In this document: in pieces, positions 1 through 12,089 of the stretch
Position numbering within the stretch: position 1 is the first letter of the stretch
Layout: every line of letters begins with the position of its first letter
DNA from: Symsagittifera roscoffensis
Taxonomy: Eukaryota; Xenacoelomorpha; Acoela; Convolutidae
Length of the DNA stretch: 64,000 nt
Assembly (NCBI RefSeq): GCF_963678635.1
Contig: NC_087062.1
Location: 56,865,970-56,929,969, forward strand
Reading direction: 5' to 3'
Position numbers and translations under genes: made by a program
The notes under the pieces: model-generated
Told to the model about the DNA's origin: nothing
The model's database searches: none
Seen by the model: only the letters and a program-made list of their open reading frames with translations

Positions 1-866
1 CTTCCAAAACTTTATCTTCTTTTAGTAAAATGAACAATTGTTAGCGCAAGTTGGCAATTTTCATACAAAACGAACGTAACTCGATCGTTTTACTTGCTCG
101 AAAAAAGACGAAACATTTTACACCTGTTTTACTCGACATGGAATTTTTAAGGAAGTATTTTACTGTCGTTCGAATCACGACTGAAAGGGCTTCAAAATTA
201 AATATCACTCAACCCAGACCGCTGATTATTTGCATTGCCTGATTTTGCGTTAAAAAAACTAAAGCACACCTGTATACAAAGTTCAACCCCATTTTCAATG
301 TCAGAACAATCAACGATATACTGAAACTGTTTTGATGAAAAACAATCAAAATTATTTATATAAAAACTAGCTAAAATGTACGGTAAAGATAAAGGCAAGA
401 CGATTTTTAACGATTTCTTTTGGATTACTTGTACTAATGACCTAAGACTACGGCTCTTTTTCACTTCCCCCTCAACATTCAACATTTGAGTTGTGACAAA
501 CTAATTTTACCTTGCTATTACGGTATCAAATTTTGTATGGTGAACAAAATAACTATTGTCAACAAAATGATTCTTCATACTTTACATCGTAACATCACGC
601 ACTCAGCCATAATAACGCGTAATACAACTGAAAAAAAAAGAAATTTTTAAATGTGGGGGGAAAGTGGAAAAGAGCCGAGACTTCATTTGTTACAGGTTCC
701 GATGCTATCAAACTGACGATATCTACCTCAGCTTTCCTAGTCAGCATTCTGTTTTCCGAGAACTTTTGGAGTGGATTATGACAACTACCGCACTCAAAAC
801 CCCAAGAGATATTTCAAATGAAACGATAAAAACTTCTGAAAAAAAAAATTAAATTGAAATGATTGG
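1..866. other. 3' flank of the FASTKD gene, no gene seen
   Basis: No supported coding sequence. The open frames here are short and made of repeat-derived sequence. Bases 160-320 belong to a dispersed repeat also found at about 18095-18215 and 20865-21015. Confidence 0.5.
160..320. repeat. dispersed repeat, family A copy 1
   Basis: This stretch (cgaatcacgactgaaagg, then atatcactcaa, then attttgcgt) aligns by eye with about 18095-18215 and 20865-21015. A shorter echo lies near 38665-38700. It has no coding potential, and its class is unknown. Confidence 0.55.
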
Positions 867-3800
867 CTATAAAGACTTGAACTGAAAACTTTTGAAATGA
901 GGCTTCAAAATATTTTCGAGTTCGATGTTGAATTTAGCCTCTAGATATTGCATCTTTTCATGCGAGTCCTGCAGCTGAGACCAGTGCAGTGGGTCCACTA
1001 CAAACAATAAGCAGTTCAGTTGCTTCAGGTGTCTCAATTGTTTCAATTTCTCTCCTCGAAACTCCTCGAACATATTCACGCTGTCATACAGTGACGGACA
1101 GTCGACAACTATTCTAAAACCACACAGGATTCCCTTGTTTTAACTCAGAGACGAAGCTGTGCTTGGCAAACACTAGCAAGAAAACGCCAAATAGCAGCTC
1201 TGTAAAGTGAAATAAAAAACGTATAAAAAGCCTAGAAAATTAAAATTTCGATGTGGCCGATTCGATCCTACGACCAGTAGCGGATTAAGGGAAGGGGCGG
1301 ACTATTCTCCATTCGTTTTTTTTTCACAAACTTTAATATTTTTTGATTAAAAAAATGAGAAGAAAGAAATTTATGAGAAATTGGAATCTTCTCAAAGGAG
1401 TTTCCGCTGCCGCAGGAAAATTTCTCACAACCGGTTCACTCGATTGAACGTTTCATCTCGTATTTCATAATCTAATTTCTGAGAAAAGCCAAAAATCTAT
1501 AATGTGTATCTGCACAAAGAAGGTCGTGGTCGCTTTAGCTGAAAAGATTCCCAAAACCGGGTTTACCCGATTTACTACTTGACCTAAGAACTGGCACAGT
1601 CGTTTTCGAGAAAAGTCAAAAAATTTCCAAACAGTGGTCAAAAATCAAATATATCGAGGCCATGCCTTTTTGTGTTAATCAAATTAGGCCTAGCCGCTTG
1701 AACAGAGGAACTTCCCAGAACCCGTGTAATCAATTGGACTTGAAATTTTAGATCTAAAAAATTGGGTCAAAAACTCCCCCCCCCCCACAGTCTTTTTCAA
1801 AGGCTGTAAAAAGTAGGACAAAGTGACAAAAAGATTACAAGATTAAACAGTCACACTGAGGAGCAGGCGGTATTTCCTTTGATACCCCTTTTTTGGAAAA
1901 TCGGTATAGTTTTTGAGAAACTAAAAAAATTTTTCACATTCTTATTGTAGAAAAATTTTCGACAGCATCAAAAAAAAAAATGAAAACCAAATCCACTGCA
2001 TTTTCATAACACCTATTTTATCACAGATGAATTCCAATTTACAATGGCAAGCAAAAGATTTGAATTTTTTTACACTAGCAATAGAACAAAACTTACGAAG
2101 GGAAACAAAGCCGACAATCTTTGAACAGACACCAGTTGAGCCGAAAAAAATAATTGTTTAAAAAAACTCAAAACGTTTCAAGTACTCCCTGAAACTACAA
2201 TGAACAACACTTTTAAATACCATGTTACTTGCTAACGGCACAAAAAAAATCCTGCATGCGGCACCTAAGCCGTCAAAGCTTGAGCCGACAAAGGAAAGCC
2301 CGACAACTCAATTTTTACCGGAAACACTTATCAATTTTATACATATTGGAAAAAAACCAGGTCCCGAACCCCAGACTTTAGGGTGCATAATCAACCGCGT
2401 TACCCGCCGGGGACCAAATCCCAGACCTTAGGGTGCATAGCGACTGCGTTACCTCCAATCCAAATGCGAAGCTGTTGGCGCTCAGAAATGAAGCATGTTC
2501 AATTTGTTCAATTTATTGTTGAAAAGTTGTTTACGGAGGAAAAACTGTGAAAAATGAAAACAGCTTTTTTGAGAATTTTTTTTTCACAAAAAGCCAGTTC
2601 TATTGATTGAACACTCCCTCTAAGATTTGACAGGGTATATCCTGAGAAAGAAAGTTTCTAAAAAACGGTCAAAACTTTTTTCTACAAACGTTAGGGCGTA
2701 ATGGTTTAAAAAGGGCAGGTCCCCACGACATGCTCGATCAATTTAACGTTTAATCTCATATTTTGTAGGGCAATTTTTCAGAAAAAAAAAGAAAAAAGAA
2801 AACGGATCAAAAATTCTACACACTGAATTTTTCGAAGTCCGTAGAATGTGGTGTAAGGTTAAAAGAGACTAGCGTGAGATGCATACAAACATTGGCGTAA
2901 CCAGCGTTTCCACTGATTCAACTTTTGAAAAAATTGGCGAGCTAGTTTGAGAAAACATTGGCGAAGGCAAAAAATTTTCCAAAGTATCTAAAAAAAAGAC
3001 ATAATCGAATACATTTTTAAACGCGAATAGACTTTTTTCGTGAACAATTTTTCTTACAATTTTTCAACTTACTTTATTATTGAATCACAACAATTTTCAG
3101 ATTCCTTCGCGCTTGGCTTAGAGGTAACGCCGCCGCCTTTGCGCCTTAAGTGTCATGGTTCGAACCCCGGCTGGACCTTCAGTATTTATGCAGTATTTTC
3201 AGTTTTTTTTTTTCAGTATGTATTCATTTGGAACTTTCGTTCCGGTAAAAAATGATTTGACACACTTTCGTTTACCGGCTGAAATTTTTTCGGTTTAAAT
3301 TCATCACGCACTTTTCATGGTAAGTATCATGGTAGTTGCAAGTGTTGTTCATTTGTAGTTACAGAGGTACGTAAATCTTTTGAACATTTTTTTTATAAAC
3401 TCATTTTTTTCGGCGTAATTGTTGTCTGCTCAAAGATTGTCGGCTTTGTTTCCGCTTCGTAAGTTTTGTTTCGTTAAAAATTTAATGTTTAAATGTCTTG
3501 CTTGGCATGCTTTTCTAGATTTCCTTTTTGAAAGTATTGGAATTGTGCTTTTCAATTCATATTTTTTTTGAGCTTTGGAAAATTTTTCCACTATAGCAAA
3601 AAATTTAGTATTTCTCAAAAACTTTACAATCGATTCTCAAGAGGTATCAATGGAAAATCTGCCCACTCCCCTAGGTGTCTGCATACCACCCTAGTCTCTT
3701 TTTACAGTATAACTCCTCAGCCTTCGAAAAACTCGGGTTTGACCCATAAGTTTGGATTTTTCGTTTTTTAAAACAATCCTTCGCAATCTGAGATTTTGAA

Positions 3801-6800
3801 ATCAATGGAAAAAACGGGTTGTGGGAAACTCCCCTTTATAAGAAGCAACACCTAAATTGCTTTTCTTGAAAAAGTATGTCCCTCGGAACATTTGAAATTT
3901 TGACCAATTTCTGAAAACTTTTTGATTTTTCTCGAAACATAACCTCCCAACTCTGTGATACTGGTAGTTTTAAGGGATATATCAAAATTGCCCTGCTTTA
4001 GCGGCCATGAGTGTTAAGTTGCCCTGCTTTGGCATACACACGAAATTTCAATCACAAAAAATCTTGCCCTTGGGAAAAGTCAAACTTTTGACGTTTTTTA
4101 AAACTTTTTGAATTTTTTCGAGAACTACCCTTCCAAATCTGATTTTTGGGTTCAATCAAAAAAATAGATTGAGAGAAGCTCCTCTGCACACGCAGATACG
4201 CCGAATTGTTAAACCAAAAAGCTATGATTCTAGGAAATGTCAAATTTTTGACGTTTTTTAAAACTTTTTGAATTTTTTCGAGAACTACCCTTCCAAATCT
4301 GATTTTTGGGTTCAATCAAAAAAATAGATTGAGAGAAGCTCCTCTGCACACGCAGATACGCCGAATTGTTAAACCAAAAAGCTATCATTCTAGGAAATGT
4401 CAAATTTTTGACGTTTTTTAAAACTTTTTGAATTTTTTCGAGAACTACCCTTCCAAATCTGATTTTTGGGTTCAATCAAAAAAATAGATTGAGAGAAGCT
4501 CCTCTGCACACGCAGATACGCCGAATTGTTAAACCAAAAAGCTATGATTCTAGGAAATGTCAAATTTTTGACGTTTTTTAAAACTTTTTGAATTTTTTCG
4601 AGAACTACCCTTCCAAATCTGATTTTTGGGTTCAATCAAAAAAATAGATTGAGAGAAGCTCCTCTGCACACGCAGATACGCCGAATTGTTAAACCAAAAA
4701 GCTATGATTCTAGGAAATGTCAAATTTTTGACGTTTTTTAAAACTTTTTGAATTTTTTCGAGAACTACCCTTCCAAATCTGATTTTTGGGTTCAATCAAA
4801 AAAATAGATTGAGAGAAGCTCCTCTGCACACGCAGATACGCCGAATTGTTAAACCAAAAAGCTATGATTCTAGGAAATGTCAAATTTTTGAGGTTTTTTA
4901 AAACTTTTTGAATTTTTTCGAGAACTACCCTTCCAAATCTGATTTTTGGTTTCAATCAAAAAAAATAGATTGAGAGAAGCTCCTCTGCACACGCAGATAC
5001 GCCGAATTGTTAAACCAAAAAGCTATGATTCTAGGAAATGTCAAATTTTTGACGTTTTTTAAAACTTTTTGAAATTTTTCGAGAACTACCCTTCCAAATC
5101 TGATTTTTGGGTTCAATCAAAAAAATAGATTGAGAGAGAGAAGCTCCTCTGCACACGCAGATACGCCGAATTGTTAAACCAAAAAGCTATGATTCTAGGA
5201 AATGTCAAATTTTTGACGTTTTTTAAAACTTTTTGAATTTTTTCGAGAACTACCCTTCCAAATCTGATTTTTGGGTTCAATAAAAAAAAATAGATTGAGA
5301 GAAGCTCCTCTGCACACGCAGATACGCCGAATTGTTAAACCAAAAAGCTATGATTCTAGGAAATGTCAAATTTTTGACGTTTTTTAAAACTTTTTGAATT
5401 TTTTCGAGAACTACCCTTCCAAATCTGATTTTTGGGTTCAATCAAAAAAAATAGATTGAGAGAAGCTCCTCTGCACACGCAGATACGCCGAATTGTTAAA
5501 CCAAAAAGCTATGATTCTAGGAAATCTCAAATTTTTGATTTGTTGACTCTTTTTTGGACTTTTCTCGATAACTATACTGGCAAATCTGATATCATAGTTT
5601 GAATTAAAACAAGTTGATGACTGTCTAATCTTACTCTTGGCTACGTCCAATTTTTTTCATAATAGAGTAATGGCCTTAACAACGACAAACTTTGGAAACA
5701 ACTAAGGTTTCGGGCAAAGTCCAATTTAGGAAATTACGTCCCGCATCATTATAACCAATTCAAAAACCATTAAACATGTGTCTCCAAATTTAGCTGGGCC
5801 CCTACTTGTCTTTTATCGAGACATACAAAAAACTTGGTCCGCCTGTTTTTTTTCAACATTTTTCATTTTTCCACACTAGCCAGTTTTAGTGAGCGTTAGT
5901 GTTCTTATTTTTTTTTCTAATCTAAGTCTCAAATATTGGTGCCACTTTTGGAGCAGCCTTGCCGCTTTTTGATAGATGTGCTTTGATATTCTAGTAGTAA
6001 TTAACATGCGAAGCTGAGCTTCGCACCACTTGCGATACAAATTTCATTGAAATCAAACGAAAAAATTTGAAAAATTTGAAACTAAAGCAAACATTATTTA
6101 CAGCAAAAAAAACGATTATTAGATCTGGTAACTAAGCCGACAAAACATAAGCAGACAAATAAAAGCCCGATTTTTTTGAACCGGATTATTTACCGTTTGA
6201 ACAAAACAGGTCCTGGTCAGATTCAAACCAAAGACCTTTGCTGTCTCAGGTGTATTCGTAACCTCTAAGCTAAGTGCGCAGGAGACAATAAAAAAATTTG
6301 AATTCAATGAACGAAGGTAACATGAGTCCAGATTAATCCAGAAAATTATTTACAGCAAAACAAAAACAATTCTTAGATCTGGCAACTAAGCCGACAAAAC
6401 ATAAGCAGACAAATAAAAGCCCGACTTTTTTGAACCGGAATATTTACCGTTCGAACAAAAACAGGTCCTAGTCAGATTCAAACCCAGGCCCAGGCGAATT
6501 CATTACCTCAAGGCTAAGTGTATAGGAGACACTAAGAAATTGGAGTTCATAATGATCCAAGGTACCACGAGTCCAGATGAGTCCCGTGGACAAGTTGTTT
6601 ACGGAAAAAAGTCTAGTACCCGATTGCAATACCCTTGCTTATAGCAAGGGTAATTAATTGATTAACGCAGTTGGTACATTTTAAATTCATCGAATGAACC
6701 GAAAAAAGCTTACTTTTTTCAAACAACAACAATAAAAACTCGATTTCAGAAACTTTCTAACTCAAAATATCTCGCAATTTTTTGAAATGCATAATTTATA

Positions 6801-9800
6801 CATAATGTGGCTTTATGTTTTCCAATTCATTACGTGCAAAATTAGCGTGGATGCCTTGAGTTTGTTATATTCCAAACTATCAATTGCAAAATTGTGTCTG
6901 TTTGTATTTGATGCCACTTTTGCTGCACCGCATTGGTAATTTGTTAGTATATGTAGCTGATTCATTTAAGACTAGTGGTTGACGTTTATTAAACGTTCTT
7001 GGCCGAGAGGGCGTGAAAACACAGTTCTCGACGTTGTAGGTTCAAAGCCCATACGTAGTAAAGTTTTACTAATTCGAGGCTTATTTCTATTTTTTTTATT
7101 TCACTTTATTAAACTGCTTTTTTGCCGTGTTCTAGCTAGTGTTTGCGAAGCGCAACTTCGCCTCAGTGTCCACTTCTGTTTTTTTATCTTTGTGTTGTAT
7201 TATAATTGATGCGAAGCTCCGCTTCGTCTTTGTGTCAACAGGGTGGAAGCGGCACTTCGTAAACACAAGAGAGAAAGCGACAAAAAGCAGCTCTAAAAAG
7301 AGAAATAAGAAAAGGAAAAAATAAGCCTTGAATAATAAAACTGTAGTATGTGCCGGATTCCAACCTGAGACCGTTAAATTAATAGTCTCATGTCCTGGCA
7401 TCTGCGCTACAGATCAGTGAAAATTGCCTAACTTTAGCCACCAACAAAGTTGTTACAGATGCTACACAGCAAAAATGCCACCAAATATTAACTAAAGTCA
7501 ACTACATTAATATTGTACGCAATAAATTGGAAATTACAAAGCCAAATAATGTATTAACAATACATTTCAAAAACTTTGCGAATTTTTATTGTACTCTCGT
7601 ATAAACACAAGTAGCTTTTTTCGGTTCATCTGATAAACTAAAATGCATCGACTGTGTAAACTTATTACTAATCGAATGTCAAAGCACACGCCATTAAGCC
7701 TGCTTCAAAAATTTCATTAAGGTTGGATTGAAAAATGCCTTGCAGTAATACACTACGTTGCACTTCTGTTATAATCAAAGAAATTGTATTTCAAAAGCTG
7801 ATAGGGCTATATTTCGAAAGCTCAAGCGGTAAGCGGTCTCAATTAAGCCTAACTCTCAGAAAAAGTCAAGAAGAGCAGTTTTCTTGTTTCGTCGATCAGG
7901 CAATAGTACACTTTCCTGTTCCGTTGATTTTCAATGCGTTTAATTGAAAAAGCGTTATTTTGTTTCAACACCGATAAGTCACATATTCACCAGCGGATTC
8001 AGGGGAGGGGGGTGTCCGGACGCCCCCTTAGGGAGTCGACCCCCTGCCGATCCAAAGGGTCCCCTCTTTGTACTATTTTGAGATATCCATATTTGGCTGA
8101 CGGACCCTAAAAATTTTCTAACGGATCCTTTCGCGCCAATATATACTTAATTTGAGGCGGGGGGGGGGGGTGGAGGGGGGCGGGAGCGCTGAAAAAACAC
8201 GATTTTTTTAAATCCAAAAAGTGCCTAAAAACGCCTTTGTTGGCCAAAACAGAAAAATTGGCCAAAACAGGGTCTTTATAGTGATCTGGGAGAGCTCGGA
8301 AGTTCAATTCGGTCGACCTAAAAAAAAAGGTCGACAAAATTTTCAAAATTTTTTAAAAAATCCGCCCCCCCCCTCGAGAAAATCCTAGATCCGCCCCTGC
8401 ACATCTATAATGGACCTAGCCAGTGTGCGCATGACGTCGCTTACAAAAGTTCATGTACTTCGGCTAATACGACCGAATTTTTTCCCCTTCTGTCCGTTTC
8501 TTTAGGACACCCTGTATAAGGTTCCCAGAAAACGCATTGGATAATTTACTTACTGTTTGGCGTCAATTTCATTCCACAGCGTTTTTGGCAGCAAAATAGC
8601 ATCTAAACAACAAATATTGGTATTCTATAAGATGTAAAGACAACTCTACTGCTTTGGAGAAAACAATAGAAGGTAGAAGGTATTTTCGGGGAAAACGGAT
8701 TACTAATATCGACGATTTAAACATGTGCTGCTCAAAAATTTAATGCTTATTATAGAAATCACATTAACCTTTTGAGGTTTTGAATGTAATTCAAAACATT
8801 GATTATCTCTATGGGGGCTATTCTCATGCGCGAATGACCGAATGGGCGAAAAAACTTGTGGGCCAAAGACCGAAGACAAAATTAGCCGAAAGTCAATTTT
8901 TAAAAAGAAACAATTGCCACTCAGTTAAAATGAAATAAATGAAGCAATATTTTGCTTCTTTCATTACGAAATTAAAATTTGTCCCAATTTTGCGGCGGTC
9001 AATAACAGTTTGAAAATTTTGCGTATTTCTGCCGTTTTTATATTCGGCCAATATCAATACACCAGTCCCTGGAAACGTTTAATTTCTTTCCAAATTTTAG
9101 ATTACTGAAATCTGATCTGATTGGCTGATTTTTATTTTGGCGCATTCGGTCCTTCGCGCATGAGGGATTCCACCATCTCTATGCTTTATCCAAAACATTC
9201 TTACCCGCAATGTATCCCAATCCTACATGAGCACTGGGCACGAACTCCAAACCCAATTTATCGGCCGCTTCCTCGAAGAACTGTCGTGCATGTACATGAG
9301 CATCGGACAACACCACTTCAGACTGTTTCACAGCTGCCAGATCCTCGACAGACTCATTCAGCACCAGGCGCAGATTGAGAGCAGAGGGGAGTCGGCTGAG
9401 ACAGCCTTCGGCCAGAATCATCTGAGCACAGAAGCGCTGGTATTGAGCAAAGGTGTCTAAACAAAACAGAAGCACTCAAATAAAACCAGACAAACATTCC
9501 ATTCAGCAGCCGTTTTTTTAAATTTTTTTCAAATCTAAATTTGACGGTTAATTGAAAAATTCATTCATCAGATAGAATTTTCGAATTTGCTTCTATCAAA
9601 CAACTAGAACACGTGACTTTATCCTAACCTGATGCACCATCCAGGTCATCCTCTGTAATCTTGAATGCAGCTTCAATGTGAGGTCTGACTGTCTGGAAGT
9701 GCTCTTCCGTTAACATGTTGAGCAGCACTAATGATTTAAAGAAAGTGAGGTTTTCCGAACTATCGCATTGTTTTGTTACGCAGTCCGAGATCAAATTTTT

Positions 9801-11950
9801 CAGAGTGAAATTCTCCGACAAATTTCTGCCAGTTTCTGGCGAAACGCTCAGATCATCAAGAGACACGTTGAAGCTTAAACAAAAATGTGTCAGCGCAGAG
9901 CCCTGAGATCTCTAACAATAGTTGAAGTTTCTCTGATACACAAATTAATATGCAACATCAATAAAAAATCACAATTTCTATGCACACGAAATGAAAAATT
10001 GTAAAATTTCACAAATAAAACCTTGAATTGCCAACCTGGCGAGGCAATTAATGAACTCTGCGAAACACTTTCTATCCTGTGTCTTCTGTATGTCCATAGA
10101 ATTGTCTTCTCTCAATCTGACCATGAGAGGCACCATTGCATTTGCCACTCCCTGTATTATTGGGTCACTCTTGAAGTGCATCTTGCGGCACAGAGTGAGG
10201 AAGGAAGTTGCCATCTGAGGCGTGATCGAATCCGTCTCGTTCAGATCATCTAAATGATTTCATTCCACAATTGCCACACCATTTAAATGTATTCAACACA
10301 ACACGAGCTCGCTCAGAAACATGTCCTTTTTATATAGAGACTCAACTTTTTGTCCAATTTGCTCGCAACAGGAAAGATCAAGGTACTCTTTTAGAAGTAT
10401 GGTCCCGCGTTGAAAACCTCGCTTAGTATAGTCCCGAAAATCTACTTTTGGTCTCCACATATATAAGTCAGACAGAAGTCGTTACAGATAGTTTGTACAT
10501 TTTGCTAGTGAGTTGATATTTGTAATAACTTCATTTAATAGAAAACTTCAGTGGTAAATCGAACGAAGAAATGTTCACAAGGAACCTTTTTGTTTTTATC
10601 CACTTGAAGTACTTCAAGTAGAGATTGACGTGCGGGACCATGCTTCTGAACGAATGCCAAGACCAATTTGCTTACACAAGAAGGCCTCTGCCGCCCTGTT
10701 GAGCAGGTTCTCGTCATAATAGTTGAGCATACTGAGACTGTAGCAGATGGATCTCAGTTTGGGCCTGGCGAGTCTCTTCTCCTCTCGATGGTCCAATCCC
10801 GTTTCTGCTATAGGAGAGAGGAAGGAGGCACAGATGGCTGAGATGAGAGTGAGGGATCTGCAGGATATTTTGGCCAAGTAGTCCAGTAGAGATACCCGCT
10901 CATTCAATGTGGATTTCTCAATCAGCTGAATAAGAGCGTTGCAGTTAAAGACCGGTCAAAAATCAAGATTTCAATTAAAGCTTTCAAATTATTATCAGTC
11001 GGTTGAAAGATGTGCTCGGCTTTAGATCTAGCCATTAATGAGGAGAAATTTGAATTACTTGTCATATCAACAAAAACAAGATTGAATGTTTGGCCCCAGA
11101 TAATGCCAATTTCGAAAATATTGAAATCGAGAAGAAATGTCAGAAGCCTAGAAATTTTTCATGATGAAAAGTTATCAAAGAACGACAGATTAATCATGCT
11201 ACTAGACTATGACACTGGCAACTAGGATAGTGAAAACGCTGCTCATCTAGCTCGCTCCTTTGTTATTTCTAGGGAGACTACTGCAACAGCCTTTATTTTG
11301 GTTGACTGCTGAGCATATTTATAAACTTCAGCGCGCTCAGAATGCAGATGCTGGTTTCGTTTCTACCTTGAATCGCACAGCGCATACACCCCCGGCTCTA
11401 ACCGAGCAACAAGGGCTGCCGATTAAATTTCTATTGATTTTTAAATCACAAAGCTTGTTTTTCTAATTATGCAATATTAACACATGCCAAGTTATCCGAT
11501 CAACATGTTGTTGCTCTTGTTGCGTTATGGAAGAACCGAGGAAGAGCAAAATTCCACAAGATGTTCGATGCCTGCATTCCTTAGAAGTTTGTAAGCGCAA
11601 TCTGAAGAATCACTTTTTTGTAACTAATTTAACAACTTCATAAAAATTTGTAACACATTGTATTAAAAAACATTTTATTCTTCTTCTTATTTGGTAAATC
11701 AACTTAAAATGTAAAATTCGTAACATTTGTTGTTTTTTTTTCACCAAAAAAGGCAGAGAAAGTTTGACCTTTAGACTCAAATTAAAAACACTTACACTCA
11801 AATTAATAGCGCAATTGATTAACAACATCATTATCATCACCATCACCATCACCATCTTCATCATCTTCATCATCATCATCATCATCATCATTATCATTAT
11901 CTATCATCATCATCATCATCATTATCATCATTATCATCATTATCATCATT

Positions 11951-11985
<35 letters not shown>

Positions 11986-12058
11986 TATCATCATTATCAT
12001 CATTATCATCATTATCATCATTATCATCATTATCATCATTATCATCATTATCATCATT

Positions 12059-12089
<31 letters not shown>

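Larger units (their letters stand above)
1286..4050. repeat. degenerate satellite-like sequence with tRNA-like inserts (intron 9)
   Basis: No host exon is seen. Stretches at about 1380-1800, 2580-2860 and 3560-4030 repeat a loose pattern: a run like 'ttctcacaaccggttcactcgattgaac', then 'ttgagaaaagtcaaaa', then 'ggtcaaaa'. This is the same pattern as the clean 160-bp array that follows. Two tRNA-like pieces sit inside, at 2360-2470 and 3105-3180. Confidence 0.5.

Noticed and set aside
3105-3180. Possible functional tRNA gene
   Set aside because: The A and B boxes are good, but the acceptor and T stems do not pair and similar tRNA-like pieces are spread through the window, so SINE origin is more likely.
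4052-5650. Series of 81-codon minus-strand ORFs that look like a repeated protein
   Set aside because: Produced by the 160-bp satellite; 160 is not a multiple of three, so the same peptide only reappears because each unit restarts the frame.
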